From Sediminimonas qiaohouensis DSM 21189 (GTDB lineage Bacteria > Pseudomonadota > Alphaproteobacteria > Rhodobacterales > Rhodobacteraceae): 64,000 bases of DNA. Positions 8,175 through 16,863 of this stretch are shown one piece after another; the stretch's first letter is position 1, and each line of letters starts with the position of its first letter. Made by a program: the position numbers and the translations under genes. The stretch lies in the NCBI RefSeq assembly GCF_000423645.1, contig NZ_AUIJ01000002.1:248001-312000 (forward strand), given 5' to 3'. The notes under the pieces are model-generated. The model saw only the letters and a program-made list of their open reading frames with translations, searched no databases and was not told where the DNA came from.

Positions 8175-9317
8175 TCATACCGTTCGCGTCAACGCCTCCA
8201 GCTCCTCATCACTGATGTGATCCGAATCATTGAGCTCTTCCAACTCATCCAGAGGGGGCGCAGCCTCCATCCCTGCGGGCATTTCGTCCTCAAGGGGTGG
8301 GTCATTCGCGTCTTCGGGCAAGAAAGCCGTAGTGTACTCCGACTGTAGAGGCGCCTCCTCGTCCGGGGCCTCTACCGGAGCGGAAAACCCGGTCGAGACC
8401 CAGTCCCCCTGCTGCGTCTCAGCGGCCCCTTGCGGTGCGACAACCGTCAACCGCAATGCGCGCCGCCCCCCCATCTGGCCCAGACGCGCACGGGCCGCGG
8501 GCCGGCGCGCCCCTGCCTCAAGCCTCACGTCGCGCAGCGCGTCCTGCGCGATCGGCAACACGTCCCCTTGCCTAAGCGCCAGGACCTGCGACAGCGGCAT
8601 CTCGATCCGGCAAAGCACAGCATCCAGCCGGATATGGGTACCCAGGATGCGATCCTGCCAGCGCGGATCGGGTGCCGCCGCACCGGGTGATGCGTCTTCG
8701 CGCAGGGCTGGCTGTTCGGGAACCGGCAGGGCCATCAGAACAGTCCCCTCGCGCCCGGCCTGGCCAACCCGCAATGCCACGCGGAACACGTGATATCGCG
8801 CCGCAGTCAGCGCAATGGGCAGGCTTCTTGGTGTATCCAGCATCGCCCCGCTCGCGAAGCCACTGCTCCAATATGCGTCGGGACCATCGGCAAGGTTGCT
8901 TGCAAACCGATCGAGAACGGCATCAATCAAAGGGGCGGACAGGGCGGCATCGATACGCGTGAGCGGGCGCGAGGCCGCTTCGCCCGCCCCGATTGTGCCA
9001 GTTGTCTGCACCTCTACCACCGCCGCCGCGATCCCGGGGTCCATTATCAACGCGCCGGTCGCGTCTTGCGGCCCTTGCAACAACAGCACAAGCGCCCCCT
9101 CCGGCACCATTTCGGGCAAACTGGCCGGGTCGGAGGTGAATCGATCGGTCCCGGCAACCATCAACGGGTTTTGCAGCACCTCGTCCGCACTGCGTTCCAG
9201 GGCCAGCCGCAAAGCACGCGGCGCGGACATCACGCGCGCCTCAAGCTGTTCGCGTGCCGCCTGCGCCTTGCGGCGCAGAACCTGGTTTTCCCTGTCTGCA
9301 GCCATGCTTTTCGCCAT
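8175..9317 (-). CDS. FliM/FliN-like SPOA-domain protein, orphan
   Basis: A 380-aa protein resembling the C-terminal part of flagellar switch proteins. A central CheC/FliM-like region (about 90-205) is followed by a FliN/SPOA-like segment (RLDAVLCRIEMPLSQVLALR, LRQGDVLPI) and a long acidic C-terminal tail rich in Glu and Asp. It is separated from any flagellar gene cluster in this window. It is co-directional with the histidine kinase operon, 63 bp downstream of it. Whether it works in the motor, or as a stand-alone SPOA adaptor, is unclear. Start ATG at 9317. Confidence 0.75.
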   Translation of the reverse strand: MAKSMAADRENQVLRRKAQAAREQLEARVMSAPRALRLALERSADEVLQNPLMVAGTDRFTSDPASLPEMVPEGALVLLLQGPQDATGALIMDPGIAAAVVEVQTTGTIGAGEAASRPLTRIDAALSAPLIDAVLDRFASNLADGPDAYWSSGFASGAMLDTPRSLPIALTAARYHVFRVALRVGQAGREGTVLMALPVPEQPALREDASPGAAAPDPRWQDRILGTHIRLDAVLCRIEMPLSQVLALRQGDVLPIAQDALRDVRLEAGARRPAARARLGQMGGRRALRLTVVAPQGAAETQQGDWVSTGFSAPVEAPDEEAPLQSEYTTAFLPEDANDPPLEDEMPAGMEAAPPLDELEELNDSDHISDEELEALTRTV

Positions 9318-9341
9318 CCCGCGCCAATTGTGACCAGACTA

Positions 9342-9357
9342 GGTAACCAGGGTTACC
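9342..9357. promoter_or_regulatory. inverted repeat, candidate operator
   Basis: GGTAACC-AG-GGTTACC is a perfect 7-bp inverted repeat with a 2-bp spacer in the 63-bp gap between the kinase stop and the start of the FliM/FliN-like gene. Its size suits a dimeric regulator. It is too short, with no T-run, to be a good terminator. The regulator is unknown. Confidence 0.4.
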
Positions 9358-9380
9358 AATTCCTGAACATCGGCAAGGCC

Positions 9381-12065
9381 CTATTGCGCAGCCAACGCCA
9401 CGCGGGCCGGCAGGCTTAGGCGAAAGGCGGCGCCCCCTTGCCCCGGCAAATAGGTGATCGCACCACCAAGCCGCATCATGATCTCGCGGCAAATGGCCAG
9501 GCCCAGTCCCGCGCCACCGGCCTGACCGTCGCTGACGCGGCTGAACTTTTCGAATACGAGGGCCTGCGCCTGCGACGGGATTCCGGTTCCGTTGTCGACA
9601 AAATCCACAACCAGGTCATCGCCACGGCGCGACACCTCGATGCTGAGGACGGGCACCGGCGCATCGCAGTACTTCTGCGCGTTGGCGATCAGATTGATGA
9701 ACACCTGCGCCAACCGATCCAGATCGGTGTGCAAGGGGACGTTCTCGCGCAAGCGGTCACGACGGATGATCAGGCCGGCACCCTCGACGCCGGCAGCCGC
9801 AACGGCATGGTCGATCACGCCCGACAACACGCCGTCGCGCATGTTCAGGCTGACCTGGCCGCTTTCCAGCACGCTGAGATCAAGCAGATCATCTAGAAGG
9901 CGCGTCAGGCGCAACGCCTCGTCATGAATGATCGAGGCGTATTTGCTCAATTCCTGCGCCGACAGGTCCGGCGCATCGCGCAGGATCTCGGAAAACGCCC
10001 TGATCGAGGTCATCGGCGTGCGCAACTCGTGGCTGATCTGGCTGAGAAAGGCATCCTTTTGCACCGACAGCTGCGTAAGCTTTTCATTCGCCTCGCGCAA
10101 CTGGCCCGCGGTGCGGGTCAACTCGGCCGACTTGGCTTCAAGCTGGCTGGAGTATTCCATCATCTGCGCGGTCTCGTCGGCCACGGCCAGCAAATCCTCG
10201 ACCGACACCGTTGCCGCGCCCATGATCTGGCTGACCATCGCATGGGCCGTCGCCGCCCCGACCGAGCCCGACAACTCACGCTCGAGCCGCTGCAGGAACT
10301 CCGGCGTCGGCTCTGGCAGGTATCCGCCAAGGCCCTGCCGCGCCGCCTCGGCCTGGAACAGGGCCTGCGCCTGTGCGGCCCCCATCATGCGCTGCGCCAT
10401 GATCATCAGGTCCTCGCTCTGCGCGATGCCGCCGGACCAGCTTTGTGGATTGCCGGAGTGATCGAACACGTTGACAAACTGCGCCCCCTGCAGCCGCTCC
10501 AACGGATGCGGAAAGCTGGCCAAGGATCCCAGGATGAACGCCGAGGTGTTCAGCAACAGCGACCACAGCACGGCATGCACCAGCGGGTCCATCCCGCTGA
10601 TCCCGAACAACGCCTGCGGACGCAGCCATGCAATACCCCAGGGTCCCTGCGTCATCAGGGCCTCGCTCATGAGGATGCCCTCGCCGAAGCTGGGCAAGAG
10701 TAGGCTGTAGCACCAGATCACGAATCCCATGCTCAGCCCGGCAAGCGCGCCCACCCGCGTGGCGCCCCGCCAGAATATGCCGCCCATCAGCGCCGGCAAG
10801 AACTGAGCCACCCCCGCGAATGACACCAGCCCGATAGCCGCCAGCGCCGTGCCGCCGCCCGACACGCGGTAGTAGAGGTAGCCAAGCACAAGGATCACCG
10901 CGATGGAGACGCGCCGCGCGACCAGCACCACGTGGCGCACATCGCCCGCCATCGCCGCGCCGCCCCCCGCCAGGCGCAGCCAGATCGGCATCACCACATG
11001 GTTGGAGACCATCGTGCTTAGCGCGATCGCTGCCACGATCACCATCGACGTGGCCGATGAGAACCCACCCAGAAACGACAGCATCGCCAGCTTGTCCTGC
11101 CCCTGGCTCAACGGCACGGTCAGGACGAACTGATCCGGGTTCGAGCCCGCGGGCAATACCTCCAGCCCGACAACGGCAATGGGCACCACGAAAAGGCTCA
11201 TCAGCATCAGGTAGGTGGGAAACGCCCAGGATGCCGTGCGCAGATGCTGCTCGTCCTCGTTTTCGACAACAAGCACCTGGAACATGCGCGGCAACGTCAG
11301 GAACGCCGCCGCCGACAGCATCGTCAAGCCGGCCCAACGACCGCCGTTCATCTGCCATTCCCCGATCTCGGAGGTGTCGATCCGGGCCAGCGTCTCGCCA
11401 ATACCGCCACCGACACCCCAAACCACGAACACCCCGACCGCCAGCAATGCGAACAGCTTGACCACCGCCTCCAACGCGATGGCCATGACCACGCCGTGAT
11501 GCCGCTCGTTGGCGTCAAGGTTGCGGGTGCCGAACAGGATCGTGAACAGGGCCAGCCCCACGGCGACCCACAGTGCTGTTGAGCGGCTATCGGCCGGAAC
11601 GGAACTGTTGGGGTCCGCGCTTGCAAAGCTGGCAAAGGATAGCGTCACCGATTGCAATTGCAGCGCGATATAGGGGGTGGTGCCAATCACCGCCAGGGCG
11701 GTCACGAACACCGCCAGCGTATTGGACTTGCCGTAGCGCGACGAAATCAGGTCAGCGACCGAGGTGATCCGTTGCGTCCGGCCTATGCGCACGAGTTTGC
11801 GCAAGCCCCACCACCATCCGACCATGACCAGCGTCGGACCGATATAGATGGTCAGGTACTCCAGCCCGCTGCGCGCGGCGTAGCCAACCGCGCCGTAAAA
11901 CGTCCAGGCGGTGCAATAAATCGACAGCGAAAGCGTATAAACCACCGGAGAGCGGAGCCACCCACCTTGCCCCATCAGCGCCGCGCGCTCGGCCATGAAG
12001 GCCACGGCAAACAGCAGTGCGACATAGAGCAAACAAACAACGATCAACACGTTGAGCGAGGCCAT
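9381..12065 (-). CDS. CrbS/CbrA-like sensor histidine kinase with SSS transporter domain
   Basis: An 894-aa protein. Residues about 1-500 are a sodium:solute symporter-like membrane domain with about 13 helices. Then comes a STAC-like linker (VEDLLAVADETAQMMEYS, LEAKSAELTRTAGQLREAN), a HisKA domain with phospho-acceptor His679 in SQISHELRTP, and an HATPase with N box (NLIANAQKY) and G boxes (DNGTGIP, GAGLGLAIC). Kinases of this layout sense acetate, histidine or other carboxylates; CrbS controls acs in Vibrio and Pseudomonas. Its ATG overlaps the stop of the small membrane gene by one base (TGATG), and a receiver gene comes first in the operon. Divergent acs and ABC genes suggest a role in the acetate switch (inference). 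Confidence 0.9.
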   Translation of the reverse strand: MASLNVLIVVCLLYVALLFAVAFMAERAALMGQGGWLRSPVVYTLSLSIYCTAWTFYGAVGYAARSGLEYLTIYIGPTLVMVGWWWGLRKLVRIGRTQRITSVADLISSRYGKSNTLAVFVTALAVIGTTPYIALQLQSVTLSFASFASADPNSSVPADSRSTALWVAVGLALFTILFGTRNLDANERHHGVVMAIALEAVVKLFALLAVGVFVVWGVGGGIGETLARIDTSEIGEWQMNGGRWAGLTMLSAAAFLTLPRMFQVLVVENEDEQHLRTASWAFPTYLMLMSLFVVPIAVVGLEVLPAGSNPDQFVLTVPLSQGQDKLAMLSFLGGFSSATSMVIVAAIALSTMVSNHVVMPIWLRLAGGGAAMAGDVRHVVLVARRVSIAVILVLGYLYYRVSGGGTALAAIGLVSFAGVAQFLPALMGGIFWRGATRVGALAGLSMGFVIWCYSLLLPSFGEGILMSEALMTQGPWGIAWLRPQALFGISGMDPLVHAVLWSLLLNTSAFILGSLASFPHPLERLQGAQFVNVFDHSGNPQSWSGGIAQSEDLMIMAQRMMGAAQAQALFQAEAARQGLGGYLPEPTPEFLQRLERELSGSVGAATAHAMVSQIMGAATVSVEDLLAVADETAQMMEYSSQLEAKSAELTRTAGQLREANEKLTQLSVQKDAFLSQISHELRTPMTSIRAFSEILRDAPDLSAQELSKYASIIHDEALRLTRLLDDLLDLSVLESGQVSLNMRDGVLSGVIDHAVAAAGVEGAGLIIRRDRLRENVPLHTDLDRLAQVFINLIANAQKYCDAPVPVLSIEVSRRGDDLVVDFVDNGTGIPSQAQALVFEKFSRVSDGQAGGAGLGLAICREIMMRLGGAITYLPGQGGAAFRLSLPARVALAAQ

Positions 12066-12364
12066 CACGCGCCTCCCGGTGCATCCATCTTGTCCACGGA
12101 CCGATCCAGCCTCAGCGACAGACACAGTGCCAGGATCGCCAAAACGGCCCAAACGCCAAAGATATAGAGCATCGCGTGGGATGTCGGCATGCCGCCGGAC
12201 CCCGTGCCATCCGCGGCGCCGGCCGCCGGCTCTGGCTGTCCCCACAGCAATGGCACCGCCCACAACACTGCCCCCAGAAGCGGCAACAGGCGCAGCGCAT
12301 CCATCAGGCGGCGCTGCCGGTAGCTGCGCCGCTCAAGAAAGAGGGCTTTGGCGGCTTTGCTCAC
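12065..12364 (-). CDS. small membrane protein between receiver and kinase
   Basis: A 99-aa protein with two hydrophobic segments (about 22-42 and 65-85). A basic N-terminus (RRSYRQRRL) precedes the first segment and a Gly/Ala-rich loop separates the two. It starts with GTG at 12364, overlapping the receiver stop by the tetranucleotide GTGA, and ends one base into the kinase start, so all three genes are tightly coupled. The layout recalls the small DUF4212 partner of SSS transporters, but I see no clear sequence match to DUF4212. It may be a subunit of the transporter-like sensor. Confidence 0.65.
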   Translation of the reverse strand: MSKAAKALFLERRSYRQRRLMDALRLLPLLGAVLWAVPLLWGQPEPAAGAADGTGSGGMPTSHAMLYIFGVWAVLAILALCLSLRLDRSVDKMDAPGGA

Positions 12365-12729
12365 GACGGCACCAGCGCGCGCAGCGCGTCCAGAACCTCG
12401 GCGTTGGAAAATGGTTTGGTCATGAACCGGCTGGCGCCAAGGCGTTCAGCCAATTCGCGATCCTTTGCCTGACCGCGCGCGGTCAGCATCAGCACCGGCA
12501 AATCCCGCGTTTCGGGCGCGGCGCGCAAATCGGTCAGGATGTCATAGCCGCTGCGCCCGGGCAGCATGACGTCGAGTATCACCAGATCCGGCGCGCGCGC
12601 GGCCACCGCATCCAGCGCATCATGCCCATTCGAATGCGTATCAACCGTCCAGCCATCGCGCATCAGGATGAAACTGATTGCCTCGATGATGTTCGGTTCA
12701 TCCTCGATCACAAGGACATGCTTGCCCAT
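12361..12729 (-). CDS. stand-alone response-regulator receiver
   Basis: A 122-aa CheY-like receiver with acidic pocket Glu9/Asp10, phospho-acceptor Asp53 (LVILDVMLPG), Thr83 (LMLTARG) and Lys105 (FMTKPF). There is no DNA-binding or enzymatic output domain. It is the first of three overlapping genes (receiver, membrane protein, kinase), so it is the probable target of the SSS kinase. CrbR in other bacteria has a LuxR-type output domain, which is absent here. The ATG at 12729 is preferred over an upstream start because the receiver fold begins directly after it (MGKHVLVIEDE). Confidence 0.92.
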   Translation of the reverse strand: MGKHVLVIEDEPNIIEAISFILMRDGWTVDTHSNGHDALDAVAARAPDLVILDVMLPGRSGYDILTDLRAAPETRDLPVLMLTARGQAKDRELAERLGASRFMTKPFSNAEVLDALRALVPS

Positions 12730-12798
12730 GTCATCGCCCCCTCCCCTGGGCGTCACCTTTCGGCCGTTCGCCCGTTATCACCAATGTCGCGGCCCAAG

Positions 12799-14130
12799 TC
12801 AAAACCCATCCGTCAGGATCGACGGCTCGCGCCGGCCGGCGCAGCTTTCGCGCGGGCATATGCGGCAGTTCACGCCAAGCTCCAGAGGATCGCCTTTATC
12901 ATGGGCATCGCCATCGAGCGGCAGCATCATCATATGCGCCTCATATAACGGGTCCGACAGCGGATCGCCGCGCCTCGCGCAGGGTTGCGCAACCGCGTAG
13001 GTCAGGAACACGCCGCCCTCGCGCGCACTTTGTCGCACCACCTGCCGGATCGGCGACAACGGCCTGCTAAGCGCCTGGAATAGGGGCCATAGCGGGCAAG
13101 CCGCCCCGAACCGCGGCAACGCGAACCCCGGCAGCGGCTTGCGCAGGATCAGTGTGCCCGACGCATCGCAGCTCACCATTCCCACCGGCCCCGCACCGGC
13201 ACCTTCGGGAAGCGTTGCAAGTCGCCGCATCACCGCGGCCAGATCGGTGTCGAGCAACTGCGACAGCGCGGCGGGATCCGGCCCGGTACGCCGCAGGGCC
13301 TTGATGAACTGGCGCAAAGGCAAACGGCGGGCATCTTGCAGGTACCGCTCAAGATACGCCCGTGCCATTGCCTGTGCGGAGGCGGAATGCAGCCGCTCCT
13401 GTCCCTCCTCCAACATCGCCCCGATGCGGTCCGTACCGACCGCCCCCTCGGGCAGGTTCTCAAGCGCGTCAAAGTGATAGCCATGCGCATTGAGGAACGC
13501 TTCCAACTCTTCTTGCGGCGACGAGAGCGCCGCATCGGTTTCCCCCGCCGCGTCCAGGTAGGACACAAGCGCTTGGCTGCTATTGGCCAGGCGCGCGCTG
13601 TCCTCGTTGATGTTGCGGTGAAAGCGATCTCGCCATTCCGGCTCCAGCTCGCGCGTATCGGCCAGGATGCCGGCGGTGGCGCGGATCGCCGTCACCGTGG
13701 ACAGCATGTCATGCAAAGCCGCGGCCAAGTGCGGGTCGTGCGCCAGCCTGTCCGTCAGCGTTTCGACCGTGTGCTCCAGGTCCACGGCGCGCCGGTGCCG
13801 CCCCGCCAACAGACGCGCCCACCCCGGAAACCGACCTGCAAAATCCTCCAGCGCCTCTGCCTCTGCGCCTGCCATGGGGTCCGCTGCGCGCGCCTCCCGC
13901 AGGAGCGTGATAAGCGCCGCCTCTGCCCCCTCGCTCAGGCTGGCGGGTTCAACGCCAAGTACCTGGGCGATATCCAACAGAAGCTTACCCCCGATTCTGC
14001 GGCGGTTGTGTTCGATCAGATTGAGGTACGAGGCCGAAATCCCCGCCCTTCTGGCGACTTCCGATTGACGCAGGTCGGCAATCATCCTGCGTTCACGAAT
14101 GCGAGCTCCGACAAGTTGACGTTGCGGCAT
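12799..14130 (-). CDS. ScfR-family short-chain acyl-CoA transcriptional regulator
   Basis: A 443-aa protein with an N-terminal XRE helix-turn-helix (about 8-65, SEVARRAGISASYLNLIEHN), a long helical middle region, and the C-terminal cysteine signature CRICPRESCAGRREPS. This is the ScfR/RamB/PccR architecture, whose members sense acetyl-, propionyl- or related CoA thioesters and control short-chain acid assimilation. It is divergent from the ABC-acs operon and 69 bp upstream of the receiver gene in the same direction. It could therefore control both sides. The effector cannot be read from the sequence. Confidence 0.88.
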   Translation of the reverse strand: MPQRQLVGARIRERRMIADLRQSEVARRAGISASYLNLIEHNRRRIGGKLLLDIAQVLGVEPASLSEGAEAALITLLREARAADPMAGAEAEALEDFAGRFPGWARLLAGRHRRAVDLEHTVETLTDRLAHDPHLAAALHDMLSTVTAIRATAGILADTRELEPEWRDRFHRNINEDSARLANSSQALVSYLDAAGETDAALSSPQEELEAFLNAHGYHFDALENLPEGAVGTDRIGAMLEEGQERLHSASAQAMARAYLERYLQDARRLPLRQFIKALRRTGPDPAALSQLLDTDLAAVMRRLATLPEGAGAGPVGMVSCDASGTLILRKPLPGFALPRFGAACPLWPLFQALSRPLSPIRQVVRQSAREGGVFLTYAVAQPCARRGDPLSDPLYEAHMMMLPLDGDAHDKGDPLELGVNCRICPRESCAGRREPSILTDGF

Positions 14131-14349
14131 GATATTTTTCCAACTGAATCAAGGCGTTTCTGCGGTGCACGCAAGAAACATTTACATTATATACCATGGT
14201 ATTGTGCATTTCTTTACAAAAAAATTGTTTGGTTCAAGGGATTTGTTGCGAAATTTTCTTTTCCTGCGTGATAATGGATTTGCACAATAGTGCTTGCGGC
14301 CCGCGCCCTGAGGAGAGCCGGACCGCATTTCACGAAATGGGAGGATACA
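14131..14349. promoter_or_regulatory. divergent promoter region between ScfR gene and ABC-acs operon
   Basis: A 219-bp AT-rich gap in a GC-rich setting. A plausible plus-strand promoter is TTGCGA (14246-14251) and GATAAT (14270-14275) with an 18-bp spacer. Three motifs resemble the TTTGCAAA-like sites reported for ScfR/RamB regulators: TTTACAAA at 14213-14220, TTTGTTGCGAAA around 14242-14253 overlapping the -35, and TTTGCA at 14279-14284. These matches are imperfect and the assignment is inference. Confidence 0.5.
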
Positions 14350-15696
14350 ATGTCCAACAACACATTTACGCGCCGCGGCGTGCTGAGAACCGGTGCAATC
14401 GCCGGCGCCGGCGTTGCACTACCGACGATTTTCACCGCGTCTTCAGCAGCAGCCTACACCAACGAGCCGATGGGCAGCAGCGTGACGCTTGGCTTCAACG
14501 TGCCGCAGACCGGCCCCTACGCGGATGAGGGCGCGGACGAACTGCGCGCCTATGAGCTGGCGGTCGAGCACCTCAACGGCGGCGGTGATGGCGGCATGCT
14601 AAACACCTTCTCCTCCGACGCGCTGCAGGGCAACGGCATCCTGGGCAAGAAGGTGGAATACGTCACCGGCGACACCCAGACGAAATCGGACGCCGCGCGC
14701 GCCTCGGCACGCTCGATGATCGAAAAGGATGGCGCGATCATGGTTACCGGCGGCTCGTCCTCCGGTGTGGCCATCGCCGTGCAGGGCCTCTGCCAGGAGG
14801 CCGGCGTGATCTTCATGGCGGGTCTGACCCACTCGAACGACACCACCGGCAAGGACAAGAAGGCCAACGGCTTCCGCCACTTCTTCAACGCCTACATGTC
14901 GGGGGCCGCCCTGGCGCCGGTGCTCAAGCAGCTTTATGGCAGCGATCGCAACGCCTATCACCTGACGGCCGACTATACCTGGGGCTGGACGCAGGAGGAA
15001 TCCATCGTCGCCGCGACCGAGGCACTGGGCTGGAACACCGTCAACACGGTCAAGACGCCGCTTTCGGCGACCGACTTCAGCTCCTACATCGCGCCTGTGA
15101 TGAACTCGGGCGCCGATGTGCTGGTCCTGAACCACTATGGCGGCAACATGGTCAACTCGCTGACCAACGCGGTGCAGTTCGGCCTGCGTGAAAAGGTCGT
15201 CAACGGCAAGAACTTCGAAATCGTCGTGCCGCTGTATTCGCGCCTGATGGCTCGCGGCGCCGGTGAGAACGTGAAGGGCATTCACGGCTCGACCAACTGG
15301 CACTGGTCGCTGCAGGACGACGCCTCCAAGGCATTCGTCAAGTCCTTCGGCACCAAGTACGGCTTCCCACCCAGCCAGGCAGCGCACACCGTCTATTGCC
15401 AGACGCTGCTCTATGCGGATGCGGCACAGCGCGCGGGCACCTTCAACCCCTGCGGCATCGCAGAGGCGCTGGAAGGGTTCGAGTTCGACGGTCTGGGCAA
15501 CGGCAAGACGCTTTACCGCGCAGCCGACCACCAGTGCTTCAAGGACGTTCTCGTTGTGCGCGGCAAGGAAAACCCGCAGTCCGAGTTCGACCTTCTCGAG
15601 GTCGTCGAGGTGACCCCGGCCGAGCAAGTGACCTATGAGCCCGACCACCCGATGTTCGCCGGTGGCGCCTTGGGTGAGTGCAACCCCGGCTCCTGA
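14350..15696 (+). CDS. HAAT-type ABC transporter substrate-binding protein (Tat signal)
   Basis: A 448-aa periplasmic binding protein of the branched-chain amino-acid/urea/amide (Peripla_BP) family. The N-terminus has a Tat-like signal (TRRGVLRTGAIAGAG) with a probable cleavage near SSAAAYT. The ligand region includes TGGSSSGVAIAVQ and LTADYTWGW. It is the first gene of a complete liv-like operon followed by acetyl-CoA synthetase, so the substrate may be a short-chain carboxylate rather than an amino acid (inference). The ATG at 14350 follows GGAGG by 6 bases. A stem-loop follows the stop. Confidence 0.9.
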   Translation: MSNNTFTRRGVLRTGAIAGAGVALPTIFTASSAAAYTNEPMGSSVTLGFNVPQTGPYADEGADELRAYELAVEHLNGGGDGGMLNTFSSDALQGNGILGKKVEYVTGDTQTKSDAARASARSMIEKDGAIMVTGGSSSGVAIAVQGLCQEAGVIFMAGLTHSNDTTGKDKKANGFRHFFNAYMSGAALAPVLKQLYGSDRNAYHLTADYTWGWTQEESIVAATEALGWNTVNTVKTPLSATDFSSYIAPVMNSGADVLVLNHYGGNMVNSLTNAVQFGLREKVVNGKNFEIVVPLYSRLMARGAGENVKGIHGSTNWHWSLQDDASKAFVKSFGTKYGFPPSQAAHTVYCQTLLYADAAQRAGTFNPCGIAEALEGFEFDGLGNGKTLYRAADHQCFKDVLVVRGKENPQSEFDLLEVVEVTPAEQVTYEPDHPMFAGGALGECNPGS

Positions 15697-15719
15697 GGTC
15701 AGACCAAACTACCAAGCCG

Positions 15720-15750
15720 GAGGATGCGCGGGCCCCGCCCGCGCATCCTC
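15720..15750 (+). terminator. intercistronic stem-loop
   Basis: Perfect 14-bp stem (GAGGATGCGCGGGC with its complement) and a CCC loop, 24 bp after the binding-protein stop. There is no T-run, so it is more likely to stabilise the upstream mRNA or attenuate the operon than to end transcription. This is a usual way to make more binding protein than permease. Confidence 0.65.
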
Positions 15751-15827
15751 AGCTGACAACCGTACCCGCGCCTGCGGGAACGGGGCGGCTGACCAACGGT
15801 CACTCCTGACAACCCAAGGTGGGGACA

Positions 15828-16859
15828 ATGGACGCAATCATCCTGCAAATACTTAACGGGCTCGACAAGGGCTCGGCCTACGCGCTGATCGCGCTTGGGC
15901 TTACATTGATCTTCGGCACCCTGGGTGTCGTGAACTTCGCCCACGGGGCATTGTTCATGATCGGCGCGTTCTGCGCCGTCACCTTCTCCAAGATCCTGCA
16001 CAGCAGCTACACCGTCATCGACGAGACCAAGACCGACTTCTTGGGAAACCCGCTCAAGGTTGACATGACCTATGTCGAGAAATGGTTCGGCAACGCGGCG
16101 GGCGGTACGATACTGGACTGGGCGGTGCCGCTATCGATCCTGTTCGCGATCCCGGTGATGATCATCATCGGTTTTGTCATGGAACGCGGCCTGATCAAGC
16201 ATTTCTACACGCGCCCCCACGCGGATCAGATCCTCGTCACGTTCGGCCTGGCCATCGTCTTGCAGGAACTGATCAAGTACTTCTACGGCGCCAATCCGAT
16301 CCCCACCGGAGCGCCAGAAATGTTCCGTGGCTCATTCGATTTCGGGGCGCTGCTGGGCTTTGATGCCAATACCATCATCTACCCGTACTGGCGCCTGGTA
16401 TATTTCGTCTTCTCGGCAGTCATCATCGGTGCGGTTTTCTCCTTCCTTAGGTTCACCACCTTCGGGATGGTGGTGCGCGCAGGCATGGCCGACCGCGAGA
16501 CCGTTGGCCTACTGGGTATCAACATCAACAAGCGCTTCACGCTGATGTTCGGCATGGCCGCCGCCGTCGCGGGGCTGGCGGGGGTGATGTACGCACCTAT
16601 CAACTCGCCAAACTATCACATGGGCATGGATTTCCTCGTGCTCAGCTTTGTCGTGGTCGTGGTGGGCGGCATGGGCTCGCTGCCGGGCGCGGTTCTGGCG
16701 GGTTTCCTGCTGGGTATCCTCGAATCCTTCGCCTCGATGAATGAGATCAAGTCGATCCTTCCGGGTATCGACCAGATCATCATCTACCTCGTCGCAATTA
16801 TCATTTTGCTTACACGTCCGCGTGGCCTCATGGGCCGCAAGGGCGTGATGGAGGAGTAA
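15828..16859 (+). CDS. LivH-type ABC transporter permease
   Basis: A 343-aa inner-membrane permease with about eight helices. It has typical LivH features: start [20 protein letters not shown], then [19 protein letters not shown], and a late [18 protein letters not shown]. It carries an extra hydrophilic insert (about residues 57-90, with the segment [20 protein letters not shown]), absent from classic LivH. I chose the ATG at 15828 because it follows AGGTGGGG; a GTG 9 bp upstream is possible. It pairs with the next permease. Confidence 0.92.
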   Translation: MDAIILQILNGLDKGSAYALIALGLTLIFGTLGVVNFAHGALFMIGAFCAVTFSKILHSSYTVIDETKTDFLGNPLKVDMTYVEKWFGNAAGGTILDWAVPLSILFAIPVMIIIGFVMERGLIKHFYTRPHADQILVTFGLAIVLQELIKYFYGANPIPTGAPEMFRGSFDFGALLGFDANTIIYPYWRLVYFVFSAVIIGAVFSFLRFTTFGMVVRAGMADRETVGLLGININKRFTLMFGMAAAVAGLAGVMYAPINSPNYHMGMDFLVLSFVVVVVGGMGSLPGAVLAGFLLGILESFASMNEIKSILPGIDQIIIYLVAIIILLTRPRGLMGRKGVMEE

Positions 16860-16863
16860 GCCC

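Noticed and set aside
8175-9317. Flagellar gene cluster
   Set aside because: Only one FliM/FliN-like gene; no other flagellar gene lies in the window.
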